Below are positions 29,284 to 39,140 of a stretch of 64,000 nt of DNA, one piece after another. The stretch's first letter is position 1. Each line of letters begins with the position of its first letter. The notes below the pieces were generated by a model. The model was not told the origin of the DNA. It searched no databases and was given only the letters and a program-made list of their open reading frames with translations. Source of the stretch: Rhizobium sp. C1. GTDB lineage: Bacteria; Pseudomonadota; Alphaproteobacteria; Rhizobiales; Rhizobiaceae. The stretch is from assembly GCF_021026335.1 (NCBI RefSeq), contig NZ_JAJNCY010000007.1:62001-126000 (forward strand), read 5' to 3'. The translations under genes and the position numbers were made by a program.

Positions 29284-30813
29284 TCAGGCGAAAGACTTGG
29301 AGAAGGAGTCGAGCGCCCCCTTCAGCTTGGCCTTCGTGTCGTCGCTGATCGCCTTTTCGGTGCGGATCGCGTCGAGGATCGCCTTGCCTTCAGAGCGGAG
29401 GTACGACAGGAAGCCCTGTTCGAACTTGCCGACCTGCGTCAGAGCGAGCTTGTCGAGGTAACCGTTCACACCGGCGAAGATCACGGCGACCTGCTCTTCC
29501 GTCTTCAGCGGCGAGAACTGCGGCTGCTTCAGGAGTTCGGTCAGGCGTGCACCGCGGTTCAGCAGGCGCTGCGTGGCAGCGTCAAGGTCCGAGCCGAACT
29601 GTGCGAAGGCAGCCATTTCGCGATACTGGGCGAGTTCGCCCTTGATCGAGCCGGCAACCTGCTTCATCGCCTTGATCTGAGCTGACGAACCCACGCGGGA
29701 AACCGACAGACCGACGTTCACGGCCGGGCGGATACCCTGGAAGAACAGGTCCGTTTCAAGGAAGATCTGGCCGTCGGTGATCGAGATCACGTTGGTCGGA
29801 ATGAAGGCCGAAACGTCGTTACCCTGGGTTTCGATGACCGGCAGAGCCGTCAGCGAACCGGCGCCACGCTCGTCGGAGAGCTTTGCGGCGCGCTCGAGGA
29901 GACGCGAGTGGAGATAGAAGACGTCGCCCGGATAGGCTTCGCGGCCCGGCGGGCGGCGCAGCAGCAGCGACATCTGGCGGTAGGACACAGCCTGCTTCGA
30001 CAGGTCGTCATAGCCGATAAGGGCGTGCTGACCGTTGTCGCGGAAGTATTCACCCATGGCGCAACCAGCGAACGGAGCCAGGAACTGCATCGGAGCCGGG
30101 TCGGAAGCCGTTGCAGCAACAACGATCGAGTACTGCAGGGCGCCGCGCTCTTCGAGAACCTTCACGAACTGGGCAACCGTCGAACGCTTCTGGCCGACTG
30201 CGACGTAGACGCAGTAGAGCTTGTCGCCGTCCGGACCATTGTCATGAATGGCCTTCTGGTTGAGGATCGTGTCGAGAATGATGGCGGTCTTGCCGGTCTG
30301 GCGGTCGCCGATCACGAGCTCGCGCTGGCCACGGCCAACCGGGATGAGGGCGTCGATGGCCTTGAGGCCGGTCGACATCGGCTCATGAACCGACTTGCGC
30401 GGGATGATGCCCGGAGCCTTCACGTCAACGCGTGCACGACGCGTTGCGTTGATCGGGCCCTTGCCGTCGATCGGGTTGCCAAGCGCGTCAACGACGCGGC
30501 CGAGCAGTTCCGGACCCACCGGAACGTCCACGATGGCGCCCGTACGCTTGACGGTGTCGCCTTCCTTGATGTCGCGGTCGGCGCCGAAGATAACCACACC
30601 GACGTTGTCGGCTTCGAGGTTGAGCGCCATGCCGCGGATGCCGCCCGGGAACTCGACCATTTCGCCGGCCTGAACATTGTCGAGGCCGTAAACGCGGGCG
30701 ATACCGTCACCGACGGAGAGAACCTGACCAACTTCGGAAACTTCAGCTTCCTTGCCGAAATTTTTGATTTGATCTTTCAGAATTGCGGAAATTTCCGCGG
30801 CGCGGATGTCCAT
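29284..30813 (-). CDS. atpA: ATP synthase F1 alpha subunit
   Basis: The 509-residue regulatory nucleotide-binding subunit has Walker [11 protein letters not shown] near residue 170 and the signature [17 protein letters not shown] near 365. Its ATG overlaps the atpH stop (TGATG), so the two are translationally coupled. Confidence 0.98.
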   Translation of the reverse strand: MDIRAAEISAILKDQIKNFGKEAEVSEVGQVLSVGDGIARVYGLDNVQAGEMVEFPGGIRGMALNLEADNVGVVIFGADRDIKEGDTVKRTGAIVDVPVGPELLGRVVDALGNPIDGKGPINATRRARVDVKAPGIIPRKSVHEPMSTGLKAIDALIPVGRGQRELVIGDRQTGKTAIILDTILNQKAIHDNGPDGDKLYCVYVAVGQKRSTVAQFVKVLEERGALQYSIVVAATASDPAPMQFLAPFAGCAMGEYFRDNGQHALIGYDDLSKQAVSYRQMSLLLRRPPGREAYPGDVFYLHSRLLERAAKLSDERGAGSLTALPVIETQGNDVSAFIPTNVISITDGQIFLETDLFFQGIRPAVNVGLSVSRVGSSAQIKAMKQVAGSIKGELAQYREMAAFAQFGSDLDAATQRLLNRGARLTELLKQPQFSPLKTEEQVAVIFAGVNGYLDKLALTQVGKFEQGFLSYLRSEGKAILDAIRTEKAISDDTKAKLKGALDSFSKSFA

Positions 30814-31379
30814 CAGCCAACCTCTTTCAGTGCAAGCTTAAGAGTAGAAAGTTTGGTGCGAAGGGAAGTGTCGATCTGACGCGATCCGACCTTAACAATC
30901 AGCCCACCAAGGATAGAAGGATCGACGGTGACATTGATTGCCACGTCTTTGCCGGTGACGCCCTTCAGCGTCGCCTTCAATTCATTTTCCTGCGCCGATG
31001 TCAGCGCATGTGCGCTCGTGACATCCGCAGAAATCTCACCGCGATTGCGCGCGACGATCTGGAAATAAGACTTGATCATACCGGGGATTGCGAAGAGCCG
31101 GCGGTTCGCCGCGGCGACCTTGATGAAGTTCGCCGAAAGACCCGAGATGCCGGCCTTTTCGAGAACTGCAGCAACCGCGCGCAGCTGGTCTTCAGCCGAG
31201 AACACCGGGCTCTCGATGAAACGCTTCATGTCGGCGCTTTCGTTGATCAAGGTCTGGAAGCCGGCAAGCTCGGCGCCGATCTGATCGACGGAACCAGCCT
31301 CAGCGGCCAGCTCGTAAAGCGAAGAGGCGTATCTTTCCGCTACACCGGAAACAGTTTGGGATGTGTCTGCCACGGGCAC
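30813..31379 (-). CDS. atpH: ATP synthase F1 delta subunit
   Basis: About 188 residues; the peripheral-stalk cap with the C-terminal signature [20 protein letters not shown]. The usual rhizobial start is (M)PVADTSQ, here GTG at 31379 behind GAGAAG. The next GTG (31373) is nearly as good. An ATG at 31421 would add 14 residues with no family support. F0 genes are not in this window, as is normal in alphaproteobacteria. Confidence 0.94.
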   Translation of the reverse strand: MPVADTSQTVSGVAERYASSLYELAAEAGSVDQIGAELAGFQTLINESADMKRFIESPVFSAEDQLRAVAAVLEKAGISGLSANFIKVAAANRRLFAIPGMIKSYFQIVARNRGEISADVTSAHALTSAQENELKATLKGVTGKDVAINVTVDPSILGGLIVKVGSRQIDTSLRTKLSTLKLALKEVG

Positions 31380-31613
31380 AAACTTCTCTTCATTGATCCC
31401 CGAGGTCGCGCCCAAGCTCACGCTCCGGCTAACCCCGTGAAACTATTGCCAATTGACTCAGATTTCGCGGGTCAAAGACCCAATTCCCCCTGAATTTCGC
31501 CGTCGCTGTAGCATAGGATGCCAGGACTCGCAACACGCCTTTGGGAGGGAAAGGACAGATAAAGACATGATTCGGCAAATTTCTGCGCCACTCCTTCAAG
31601 CAGCGCCGAAAGA

Positions 31614-32402
31614 TCAGAAATAACCGAAAACGTGACCGAGAAAGATCGCTGCACCCGCAATCGTCACGAGAAGCGCGATCACCTGGAAAACGTATCTTCC
31701 GGTTTCGAAAATCAGCGAAAGTATACGTCCGAAGATCGACAGCGCCAGCGCCGAGCCGAGCGCCAGTTCACACATCGGATTGCCGGCCAGAAGCGTGACC
31801 CCGCCCGCCCCGATCAGCATGCCGCCGAGAGCACGCACAGAGGCAATCACCCGGCTGCGCCCCTCGCCGATCGAAAGCCCGGCCAGCAGCATCATCAGGC
31901 CGGGGCCAAACATGCAGAAAAATCCGATCGCCACGGTCACGGCCGCCGCCACGAAGACGATGAAGCCCGCCGTATCCTGTGGCATCTGGAAGCCGATATC
32001 ACCGCTCCAGACATCGAAAAGCCAGGTGAGACCGGCTGCAGCCAGCGCCGCCTGAAGCAAAAGAAAGAGAAAGTTGAAAAGGCCGTTGGAGCGGTCGGAA
32101 GCTGACATCATGGACAGCAGCCGCCCGAAGGCGGCAAGCGCCCAGGCAGAACCGATCATGACATAGATCACCGGCTGGTCGAAGAGGAACCCGGCAAGCC
32201 CGAGACCCGCCAGAAACGCACCGATGGGACGGAGTTCTCCGACGGCGCCTTCCCGGCCCTCGCGTGCGGCAAAGCCCCACCATGCGCCAATCTGTCGCGC
32301 CAGCACCATAAGCGCCAGCCCCAGCAGAAGGGTCAGCACAGCGGACAGCATGGCCGCCTGCGCGCCCGGCGTACTCGGAATTGGTGGGATTGTCAGTTCC
32401 AT
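31614..32402 (-). CDS. Membrane protein with internally duplicated four-helix module (DUF4345-like)
   Basis: About 262 residues with eight or so hydrophobic segments. Two halves are copies: IGSAWALAAFGRLLSMM in the first matches LGSALALSIFGRILSLI in the second, with a GELRPIGAFLAGLG/ASVRALGGMLIGAG pair ahead of each. The first half looks like DUF4345. The chosen ATG at 32402 follows GAGGGA; an upstream ATG at 32420 is possible. It lies between priA and the atp operon, all minus strand. Function is unknown. Confidence 0.8.
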   Translation of the reverse strand: MELTIPPIPSTPGAQAAMLSAVLTLLLGLALMVLARQIGAWWGFAAREGREGAVGELRPIGAFLAGLGLAGFLFDQPVIYVMIGSAWALAAFGRLLSMMSASDRSNGLFNFLFLLLQAALAAAGLTWLFDVWSGDIGFQMPQDTAGFIVFVAAAVTVAIGFFCMFGPGLMMLLAGLSIGEGRSRVIASVRALGGMLIGAGGVTLLAGNPMCELALGSALALSIFGRILSLIFETGRYVFQVIALLVTIAGAAIFLGHVFGYF

Positions 32403-32546
32403 GGTCGGTCCCTCGATCATTCCGCCTGTCCGCGGAAGGCATTCTCCAAATGCGAGCGGCCCTTATGGCATAAGCTCTTGAGGGTCGAAATCACCGTGTA
32501 CGTGTTTGCGCACAGGAAATTGACGCAATGCGGGAAGAACCGGCCA

Positions 32547-34784
32547 TCAAAGGAAACTCTGCGGGTCTATATCGACCTGAACATGGATCGACCCACGTTC
32601 TTTCGGCCCCGCCGCGAGCGTGGCCTTCACGAAGCCCTGCATGTCAGAGGCCCGCTGCCCATGCACCAGCAACCGGAAGCGATAGCGCCCGCGCACCAGC
32701 GCCAGCGGCGCTTCCGCGGGCCCGAGAACCGTGATGCCGGCCGCATGCGGTGCGGCGTTGCGCAATGCCCTTCCATGCGCCTCCGCGGAATGACGGTCGT
32801 CGGCCGAAATGATGATCGAGGCAAGCCTGCCAAAGGGTGGCAGGTTCGCCCGCTCGCGCTCGGCAATCTCGCGGTCATAGAAGGCTTCCGCATCGCCCGA
32901 GACGATAGCCTGCATGACCGGATGCCCCGGCTGATAGGTCTGGATGAGACCGTGGCTCTTGAGACCCGTGCGCCCCGCGCGGCCCGTCACCTGATGAAGC
33001 AACTGGAAGGTCCGCTCCGCCGCGCGCGGATCGCCATTGGCCAAACCCAGATCGGCATCAACAATGCCGACCAGCGTCATCAGCGGGAAATTATGCCCCT
33101 TCGCAACCAGCTGCGTGCCGATGACGATATCCGCCTCGCCCTTGGCAATCGCCTCCAGCTCGAGCCTCAGCCGCTTCACGCCGCCGGCCATGTCCGAGGA
33201 AAGCACGATGGTCCGGGCATCCGGAAAATGGCTCACCACCTCTTCGGCAATGCGCTCCACCCCCGGCCCGCAGGCAACGAGATGATCAAGCGTGCCGCAT
33301 TCGGGGCAGGCCTCCGGCGTTTTTTCCTGATAGCCGCATTGATGGCACTGGATGACGCCGCGGAAACGATGTTCCACCAGCCAGCTCGAGCATTGCGGGC
33401 ACTGGAAGCGATGGCCGCAGACCCGGCAGAGCGTCAGCGGCGCATATCCGCGTCGGTTGAGGAAGAGCAATGACTGCTCGCTCTTCTTCAGCGTCGCGTC
33501 GATGCCGCGCAGCATGACCGGCGAGAGAAACCCGCCCTTGGCTGGCGCATGGCGGCGCATGTCCACGAGCCGCAGATCCGGCATGGCCGCATCGCCGAAC
33601 CGCGTGGGCAGGTGGATCGCCTGATAGCGGCCCTGCATCGCATTGACCTGGCTCTCCACCGACGGCGTCGCCGAGACGAGCACAGTGGGAAAATCCCCGA
33701 TCCGAGCCCGAACGACGGCCATGTCGCGGGCATTATAGAAGACGCGATCTTCCTGCTTGTAGCCGGGATCGTGTTCTTCATCGACAATGATCAGCCCGAG
33801 CTCGGCAAAGGGCAGGAAGAGCGCCGAACGTGCCCCCGCCACCACCCGCACCTCGCCGGTGACCACCTGCCGCCAGACCTTTTCCCGCGTGCGGGGCGCA
33901 AGCTCCGAATGCCACTCGGCGGGCTTGGAGCCGAAGCGATCCTGAAAACGCTCCAGAAAGCTCGCCGTCAGCGCGATTTCCGGCAGCAGGATCAGCACCT
34001 GCTTGCCGCGCCTCAGCGCCTCGGCCACCGCCTCGAAATAGACCTCCGTCTTGCCCGAGCCTGTAACGCCATCGATCAGCGAGACGGAGAACTTGCCCTT
34101 GTCGACGCTTTTCACCAGAACGCGCGCCGCATCCTTCTGCACGCCCTCCAGCCGGTCAGCGACATAATCCGGATCGGGCGGCGCGACGACGGGCGGCGGC
34201 GGCAGGAAGACGGTCTCGAAAACCCCTTGAGCAATCATCCCGTCCACGACGCTCGCCGAAACACCTGCCGCATGGACCAGCCCCATCCGGGTCCAGGCAA
34301 AGCCATCGGAGGCGAGCTCAATCACCCGAGCCCGCGCAGGCGTCATCCGCTCCAGTTCGCTCTTCACCAGCCGCAATCCCTCGACCATCGGCTCCGGATC
34401 GAAGGCCGTGGGGGCGCGCAACGCCATGCGGGCGACATAGCCCGGCGGCGTCAGCGTATAGGTCGCGACCCAATCAAGGAATGTCCGCATATCCTCGGCC
34501 AGCGGCGGGCAATCGAAAACATGCTCGATGGGCCGGAGCTTCTTCGGATCAACCGAGCCACCCTCGCCCCGCTCGTCCCAGACGACGCCGATCACCTTGC
34601 GCGGCCCAAGCGGCACGATGACGATGGAGCCCGGCACGACATGCGCGTTCTCCGGCACCGTATAGGAATAAGGCCCCGGCGCAGGCATCGGCACGAGCAC
34701 CGGCACCGCGCGCGCCGCCTGGCGCGCCGGTGGCACTGGCCCAGTCTCAGCCAGGTCGAACAATGCGGGCGAATCCGTTTTCAT
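32547..34784 (-). CDS. priA: Primosomal replication restart helicase PriA
   Basis: The 745-residue 3'-to-5' helicase restarts stalled forks. The N-terminal 3' DNA-binding domain is at residues about 30-120, then the helicase: Walker A GVTGSGKTEV near residue 225 and the box DEEHDPGYKQ. Eight zinc cysteines follow in CRVCGHRFQCPQCS and CHQCG, CPECG. The ATG at 34784 gives MKTDSPALFDLAE; an ATG four codons upstream is also in frame. Confidence 0.96.
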   Translation of the reverse strand: MKTDSPALFDLAETGPVPPARQAARAVPVLVPMPAPGPYSYTVPENAHVVPGSIVIVPLGPRKVIGVVWDERGEGGSVDPKKLRPIEHVFDCPPLAEDMRTFLDWVATYTLTPPGYVARMALRAPTAFDPEPMVEGLRLVKSELERMTPARARVIELASDGFAWTRMGLVHAAGVSASVVDGMIAQGVFETVFLPPPPVVAPPDPDYVADRLEGVQKDAARVLVKSVDKGKFSVSLIDGVTGSGKTEVYFEAVAEALRRGKQVLILLPEIALTASFLERFQDRFGSKPAEWHSELAPRTREKVWRQVVTGEVRVVAGARSALFLPFAELGLIIVDEEHDPGYKQEDRVFYNARDMAVVRARIGDFPTVLVSATPSVESQVNAMQGRYQAIHLPTRFGDAAMPDLRLVDMRRHAPAKGGFLSPVMLRGIDATLKKSEQSLLFLNRRGYAPLTLCRVCGHRFQCPQCSSWLVEHRFRGVIQCHQCGYQEKTPEACPECGTLDHLVACGPGVERIAEEVVSHFPDARTIVLSSDMAGGVKRLRLELEAIAKGEADIVIGTQLVAKGHNFPLMTLVGIVDADLGLANGDPRAAERTFQLLHQVTGRAGRTGLKSHGLIQTYQPGHPVMQAIVSGDAEAFYDREIAERERANLPPFGRLASIIISADDRHSAEAHGRALRNAAPHAAGITVLGPAEAPLALVRGRYRFRLLVHGQRASDMQGFVKATLAAGPKERGSIHVQVDIDPQSFL

Positions 34785-34924
34785 TGCGCGGACCATGCCT
34801 CAAGCTCTGCCCAAAGAAAACCAGAAACAGACAAGAGGAGAGTGACTGCCTTTCGTGATTCTTGAGCGCAGCCATGGACGCGCAGCCTCGACCAGGATAG
34901 GCGAAGGCGGGAAGCGAGGGAAGC

Positions 34925-35788
34925 ATGTCGAGCCAGATCAAGGGTATTGCGTTCATGGCGATGAGTTCGGCGATCATTCCCATCGCCGACGGCATTGCCA
35001 AGGTTCTCTCGGAAAACCATTCGGCGCTGCTGGTCAGTTCCGGTCGCTATTTCGCCGCCTCCTTCCTGCTCCTGCCCATCGCGCTCCTCAAGCACAAGGG
35101 TAGTGCCCTGCCGCCGCGCCATCGGCTGAAACCGCATATCATGCGCACGCTCCTCATGGTGGTGGCGATGACGCTGTTCTATGTTTCCATCGTCACGATT
35201 GATCTCGCCACCGCCGTCAGCGCCTTCTTCGTCGGCCCCGTCGTTGGTAGCGTCGCGGCCGTGTTCATGCTGGGCGAGAAGATGACAAGGGCCAAGCTCG
35301 TCGCGCTGGTGCTGGGATTTGCCGGCGCGATCATCATCGCGCGGCCGGGAGCCACGATGTCGCCCGGCGTGCTACTCGCGCTCGCCTCCGGCGTCTGCTA
35401 CGGATTCTACCTCGTCTCCACCCGGCTAGCCTCGGGCGAAACCACGCCCCTGCAGGCGCTAGTGTTCCAGAACGTGTTCGGCACGTTGCTGCTGCTGCCG
35501 CAGGCGATCATGACATGGACGACGCCTTCCGACATGGAAATCCTGCTCTTGCTGGCCATGGGCGCAATCTCGCTCCTCTGCCACACACTGACCATCAATG
35601 CCTTCCGCCATGCCGATGCCACGACGCTAGCCCCACTGTCCTATGTCGAGCTGATCACCTCGGCCACCATTGGCTACGTCTGGTTCAGCCAGTTGCCTGA
35701 GGCCAATGTCTGGATCGGCGCCGCATTCGTCGCCTCGGCCGGGCTGGTGCTGATCTTCACGCGGAAAAGTGCCACAGCGGCTGCCTGA
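34925..35788 (+). CDS. EamA/DMT-family drug/metabolite transporter
   Basis: The 287-residue protein has ten predicted hydrophobic segments in two EamA halves (first MAMSSAIIPIADGIAKVL, second GVLLALASGVCYGFYLVSTR). Such proteins usually export metabolites from the cytoplasm. Substrate is unknown. Its stop codon abuts that of the convergent ATPase gene at 35788/35789. Confidence 0.9.
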   Translation: MSSQIKGIAFMAMSSAIIPIADGIAKVLSENHSALLVSSGRYFAASFLLLPIALLKHKGSALPPRHRLKPHIMRTLLMVVAMTLFYVSIVTIDLATAVSAFFVGPVVGSVAAVFMLGEKMTRAKLVALVLGFAGAIIIARPGATMSPGVLLALASGVCYGFYLVSTRLASGETTPLQALVFQNVFGTLLLLPQAIMTWTTPSDMEILLLLAMGAISLLCHTLTINAFRHADATTLAPLSYVELITSATIGYVWFSQLPEANVWIGAAFVASAGLVLIFTRKSATAAA

Positions 35789-36934
35789 TCAATCCTCGTC
35801 ATCATCGCCCAAACCTGCGATCTCGCCGGTCAGCCGCATGCCCTCGATCCAGGTCTTGCCATCCTGCCGCACGACATGGCGGAAGCGCACGCCGCAAAGC
35901 TGAGACACCGCCTCGGCCAATCGTTCCGAATGGGTGACGATCCATATCTGGCTGCGCTTCGCGGCCGTCGCGATCATGTCGGCCAATGGCTCCAGCATGT
36001 CGGGATGCAGGCTCGCCTCCGGCTCGTTGAGCGCAATCAGCGGCGGCAGGCGATAGGACATGAGCGCGGCCGTCAGCGCCAGGAACCGCAGCTGACCATC
36101 GGAAAACTCCCGCGCACTGAACACGCGCTTGGGAAAATCCGGCAGGCTGAGGCCGATGGACGCCTCCTGCTCCGGCTCGGGAATGACGAGCTGCGCGCCG
36201 GAGAGCGCGTCCGCAACGATATCGTCAATCTCAGGCATTTCACCGCGATTGACCGAAATCGTCGCAAAGACGGCGGCCAGATTCGAGCCGTCTTCGTCAA
36301 GTAGCGGCGCGGTCACCGCAAGGCAAGGTCTGCGAAGCAGCGACCCTGCGTCGGTCCGAAAGCCGTGGAAGAAACGCCATTGCTCGGCGAAACGGCAGAA
36401 TGTCGCGATCTCCGGTGCTGCGGCCTCATGCGCCAGCATGGATATTGCCGTCTCCGATGGAAGCGCCGTTTCATCAAAGGGAACCATGCGCCCGCGGTCG
36501 CTGCGAAGGGTAATGCCCGGTCCTTGCCGCTTCATCATGACGACGGGTCCACGCCCCGTATCGACGCTGAACACCTCTTCCTTGATCTGCGGCTCGAAGG
36601 CAAAGCCAGCCTGGAGCGGCGGCTTCACCCCTGCCTCTACCCGATATTCAAGGACAAGCCCGGTCTTTGGATCAATCACCTCCACAGAGAAGCCAATCCG
36701 CGCCTTCTCCTGCGTCCGGCGCGGCCCGGCCCAAAGCGCCTGCATCATCCCGCCTTCGGCTGCAATTTCGCGCGCAAATGTGCCGCGCACGGCCGCCTGA
36801 ACGAGTTGCAGGCCGCGATAGAGGTTGGTCTTGCCGACCCCGTTCGCGCCGATGAAGACGTTGACGCCATCCAGTTCCATGCGGATCGCGCGCAACGACC
36901 GGTATTGCGCGGCGCTCATCGATTTCAGCAGCAT
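35789..36934 (-). CDS. AAA-family ATPase, RecF/SMC-like (COG4637 type)
   Basis: The product is 381 residues from ATG 36934 (MLLKSMSAAQYRSLRAIRME). Walker A is GANGVGKTNLYRG near residue 28. The ABC-type signature region reads SDGQLRFLALTAAL and Walker B is PPLIALNEPEASLHPDML, followed by the switch histidine in IVTHSERL. These give an ATPase head without a long coiled coil. Members often act in DNA repair or as part of defence systems. No partner nuclease is adjacent here. Confidence 0.9.
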   Translation of the reverse strand: MLLKSMSAAQYRSLRAIRMELDGVNVFIGANGVGKTNLYRGLQLVQAAVRGTFAREIAAEGGMMQALWAGPRRTQEKARIGFSVEVIDPKTGLVLEYRVEAGVKPPLQAGFAFEPQIKEEVFSVDTGRGPVVMMKRQGPGITLRSDRGRMVPFDETALPSETAISMLAHEAAAPEIATFCRFAEQWRFFHGFRTDAGSLLRRPCLAVTAPLLDEDGSNLAAVFATISVNRGEMPEIDDIVADALSGAQLVIPEPEQEASIGLSLPDFPKRVFSAREFSDGQLRFLALTAALMSYRLPPLIALNEPEASLHPDMLEPLADMIATAAKRSQIWIVTHSERLAEAVSQLCGVRFRHVVRQDGKTWIEGMRLTGEIAGLGDDDED

Positions 36935-36977
36935 GGAACCTCTCTTGTTCCCGAAGATGGTGGAGAACTTCACCGCA

Positions 36978-36993
36978 TTAACAATTTGCTAAC
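36978..36993. promoter_or_regulatory. Near-consensus CtrA box between the ATPase gene and xerC
   Basis: TTAA, seven bases, then CTAAC: one mismatch from the CtrA consensus TTAA-N7-TTAAC. It lies 41 bases before xerC and 44 bases before the divergent ATPase gene, so it could act on either. Confidence 0.4.
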
Positions 36994-37033
36994 GCTGCGT
37001 CGATCACACTGGCGGTGCAACCATGGAACCACC

Positions 37034-37969
37034 ATGAACGAACTTCTCATTATCTCCGACGACAAATTGACGAGGCTGAGGCAGGATTGGCTCGCTTCGA
37101 TTGCCGGCGAACGGCGCCTTTCGCCCAAGACCGTCGAGGCCTATGAGCGCGATACGCGCCAATTCCTCACCTTCCTCACCGGCCATGCCGGCGGGCCGGC
37201 CAAGCTTTCCGATGTCGCCAGTCTCCGCCCCGCAGATCTGCGCGGCTTTCTGGCGAGCCGCCGCAACGATGGAGCCGGCGCCCGCACCCTTGGGCGCGGC
37301 CTTGCCGGCATCCGCTCCTTCCTGCGCTATCTGGAAAAGCAGGGGCTCGCCAATGCCACCGGCGCCCGCGCCGTGCGCTCGCCCAAGCAGGCGAAATCCC
37401 TGCCGAAGCCGCTCGCCGCCAGCCAGGCGCTGACCGTCATCGAGGCGGATGCGCAGCTGGCCGAGGAGCCATGGATCGCCGCCCGCAATGCGGCCGTGCT
37501 GACGCTGCTTTACGGTTCAGGTCTGCGCATCTCGGAAGGCCTGTCGCTGACGCCGAACGATCTGCTCCCCGGCACCAAAACGCTGCGCATCACCGGCAAG
37601 GGCGGCAAGGCTCGCATGGTGCCGCTTCTGCCGGCGGCGATGGAGGCCGTCGATCTCTACCGCAAGCTTTGCCCCTATCATCTGAAGGCCGATGAGCCGA
37701 TCTTTCGCGGCGCCAAGGGTGGGCCGCTGCAACAGGCCATCATTCAGCGAGAGATGGTCAAGATGCGCTCCGCGCTTGGCCTGCCGGAAACGGCAACGCC
37801 GCATGCGCTGCGCCACTCCTTCGCCACGCATCTTCTGGCCGGTGGTGGCGACCTCCGCTCGATCCAGGAATTGCTTGGGCATTCCAGCCTTTCGACGACG
37901 CAGGTCTATACCGCCGTCGATACGAACCGGCTGCTCGACATCTACGACCGCGCCCATCCGCGCGCTTGA
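37034..37969 (+). CDS. xerC: Tyrosine recombinase XerC
   Basis: The 311-residue recombinase resolves chromosome dimers at dif together with XerD. The N-terminal core-binding domain is at about 15-105 (ERRLSPKTVEAYERDTRQFL). The catalytic set is visible: Arg in GSGLRISEGL, Lys in the beta-hairpin GKGGKARMVPL, His-x-x-Arg in HALRHSFATHLL, His in LLGHSSLSTTQ, and nucleophile Tyr292. The start at 37034 gives MNELLIISDDKLTRL. Confidence 0.95.
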   Translation: MNELLIISDDKLTRLRQDWLASIAGERRLSPKTVEAYERDTRQFLTFLTGHAGGPAKLSDVASLRPADLRGFLASRRNDGAGARTLGRGLAGIRSFLRYLEKQGLANATGARAVRSPKQAKSLPKPLAASQALTVIEADAQLAEEPWIAARNAAVLTLLYGSGLRISEGLSLTPNDLLPGTKTLRITGKGGKARMVPLLPAAMEAVDLYRKLCPYHLKADEPIFRGAKGGPLQQAIIQREMVKMRSALGLPETATPHALRHSFATHLLAGGGDLRSIQELLGHSSLSTTQVYTAVDTNRLLDIYDRAHPRA

Positions 37970-38054
37970 GCGTGCACGTTAACCAAACGCGTTAAGGGTT
38001 CCTGAGCGGTCGCCCCGCTAAGGTGCCAGGATCATCGTTTCAGGACCAGACCGT

Positions 38055-39140
38055 ATGAAAAGCCGCCGCCCCTCCTCTGCCCGCACCTTCTCGCTCGGCA
38101 ATGCCGGGCTGTGGCTGATCGCAGGCCTGCATACGCTGGCGGCTTTGTCACTGATCTTCATTCTCGGCTGGATTTCACCGGCCAAGGCTGCGGAAGACCT
38201 GAGCTGCGGCGGCAAGAACATCCTCGCAGACCTCAAGAAGGAAGACCCCAAGGGCTTCGCGGAGATTGAGACCGATACCGCCAAACTGAAGAATGGCGAG
38301 TCGATCTTCTGGAAGATCGAGAAACCCGGCGTTGCGCCCTCCTGGCTGCTCGGCACCATCCACCTCTCCGACCCCCGCGTCATCAACCTGCCGGCCGAAG
38401 CGGCGCAGGACTTCAAGACCGCACAGGCCGTCATCGTGGAATCCGACGAGATCGCCGACAAGAATGCCGCCAGCATGAAGCTGCTGGCGCGGCCTGACCT
38501 GTCCATGTTCACCGACTCGACGACGATCAACGACTTTCTCAACGCCGACCAGAAGGCTCTGCTGGAAAAGCAGCTCGCCGAGCGCGGCATTCCGCTCGCC
38601 GCCGTCATCAAGATGAAGCCCTGGGTTCTCTCCACCTTCGTCGCGCTGCCGACCTGCGAACTCGCGCGCAAGGGCGCCGGCGCCGATTTCCTCGATGAGA
38701 AACTCACCAAGGACGCGATTACCGCCGGCAAGAAGGTCGTCGGGCTGGAAACGCTGACCGAGCAGCTCGAAGCGATGGCCTCCGTCTCCATGAAGACCCA
38801 CGTCTCGGGGCTGATCGGCGTCCTGAAGGACCCGCAGCGCACCAAGGACCTGATGGAAACGATGATCGAGCTTTATGCCTCCGGCAAGCCCGCAATGATC
38901 GGCCCCTTGGCCGAATATGTCGGGAAGCTCGACGCCGACAGTGCCGACATGGCCGAGTTTGAAAAGAAGATGATCACGGTGCGCAACCACCACATGGCCG
39001 ACCGCGCCGAAGCCACGCTCGACAAGGGCAATGCGTTCATGGCCGTCGGCGCGCTGCACCTGCCGGGCGATGAAGGGCTGGTCGCCCTGCTGCAACAGAA
39101 GGGTTTCACCGTCACCCCGGTGACGGTTGCCGTCAACTGA
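38055..39140 (+). CDS. TraB/GumN-family protein
   Basis: The 361-residue protein starts with a signal anchor (LWLIAGLHTLAALSLIFILG, residues about 17-37, ending in SPAKA-A). It has the family's paired motifs LLGTIHLSDPR near residue 97 and FMAVGALHLPGDEGL near 333. Related Tiki/TraB proteins are metalloproteases; the bacterial members are mostly uncharacterised. Likely periplasmic. Its stop overlaps the convergent DUF2867 gene by eight bases. Confidence 0.88.
   Translation: MKSRRPSSARTFSLGNAGLWLIAGLHTLAALSLIFILGWISPAKAAEDLSCGGKNILADLKKEDPKGFAEIETDTAKLKNGESIFWKIEKPGVAPSWLLGTIHLSDPRVINLPAEAAQDFKTAQAVIVESDEIADKNAASMKLLARPDLSMFTDSTTINDFLNADQKALLEKQLAERGIPLAAVIKMKPWVLSTFVALPTCELARKGAGADFLDEKLTKDAITAGKKVVGLETLTEQLEAMASVSMKTHVSGLIGVLKDPQRTKDLMETMIELYASGKPAMIGPLAEYVGKLDADSADMAEFEKKMITVRNHHMADRAEATLDKGNAFMAVGALHLPGDEGLVALLQQKGFTVTPVTVAVN

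Noticed and set aside
35789-36934. RecF-like ATPase as an OLD/defence system
   Set aside because: It has no TOPRIM domain and no nuclease or methylase neighbour, so a defence role is not supported.
37983-38000. CtrA box before the TraB/GumN gene
   Set aside because: TTAA motifs are present but the spacing is nine, not seven, bases.
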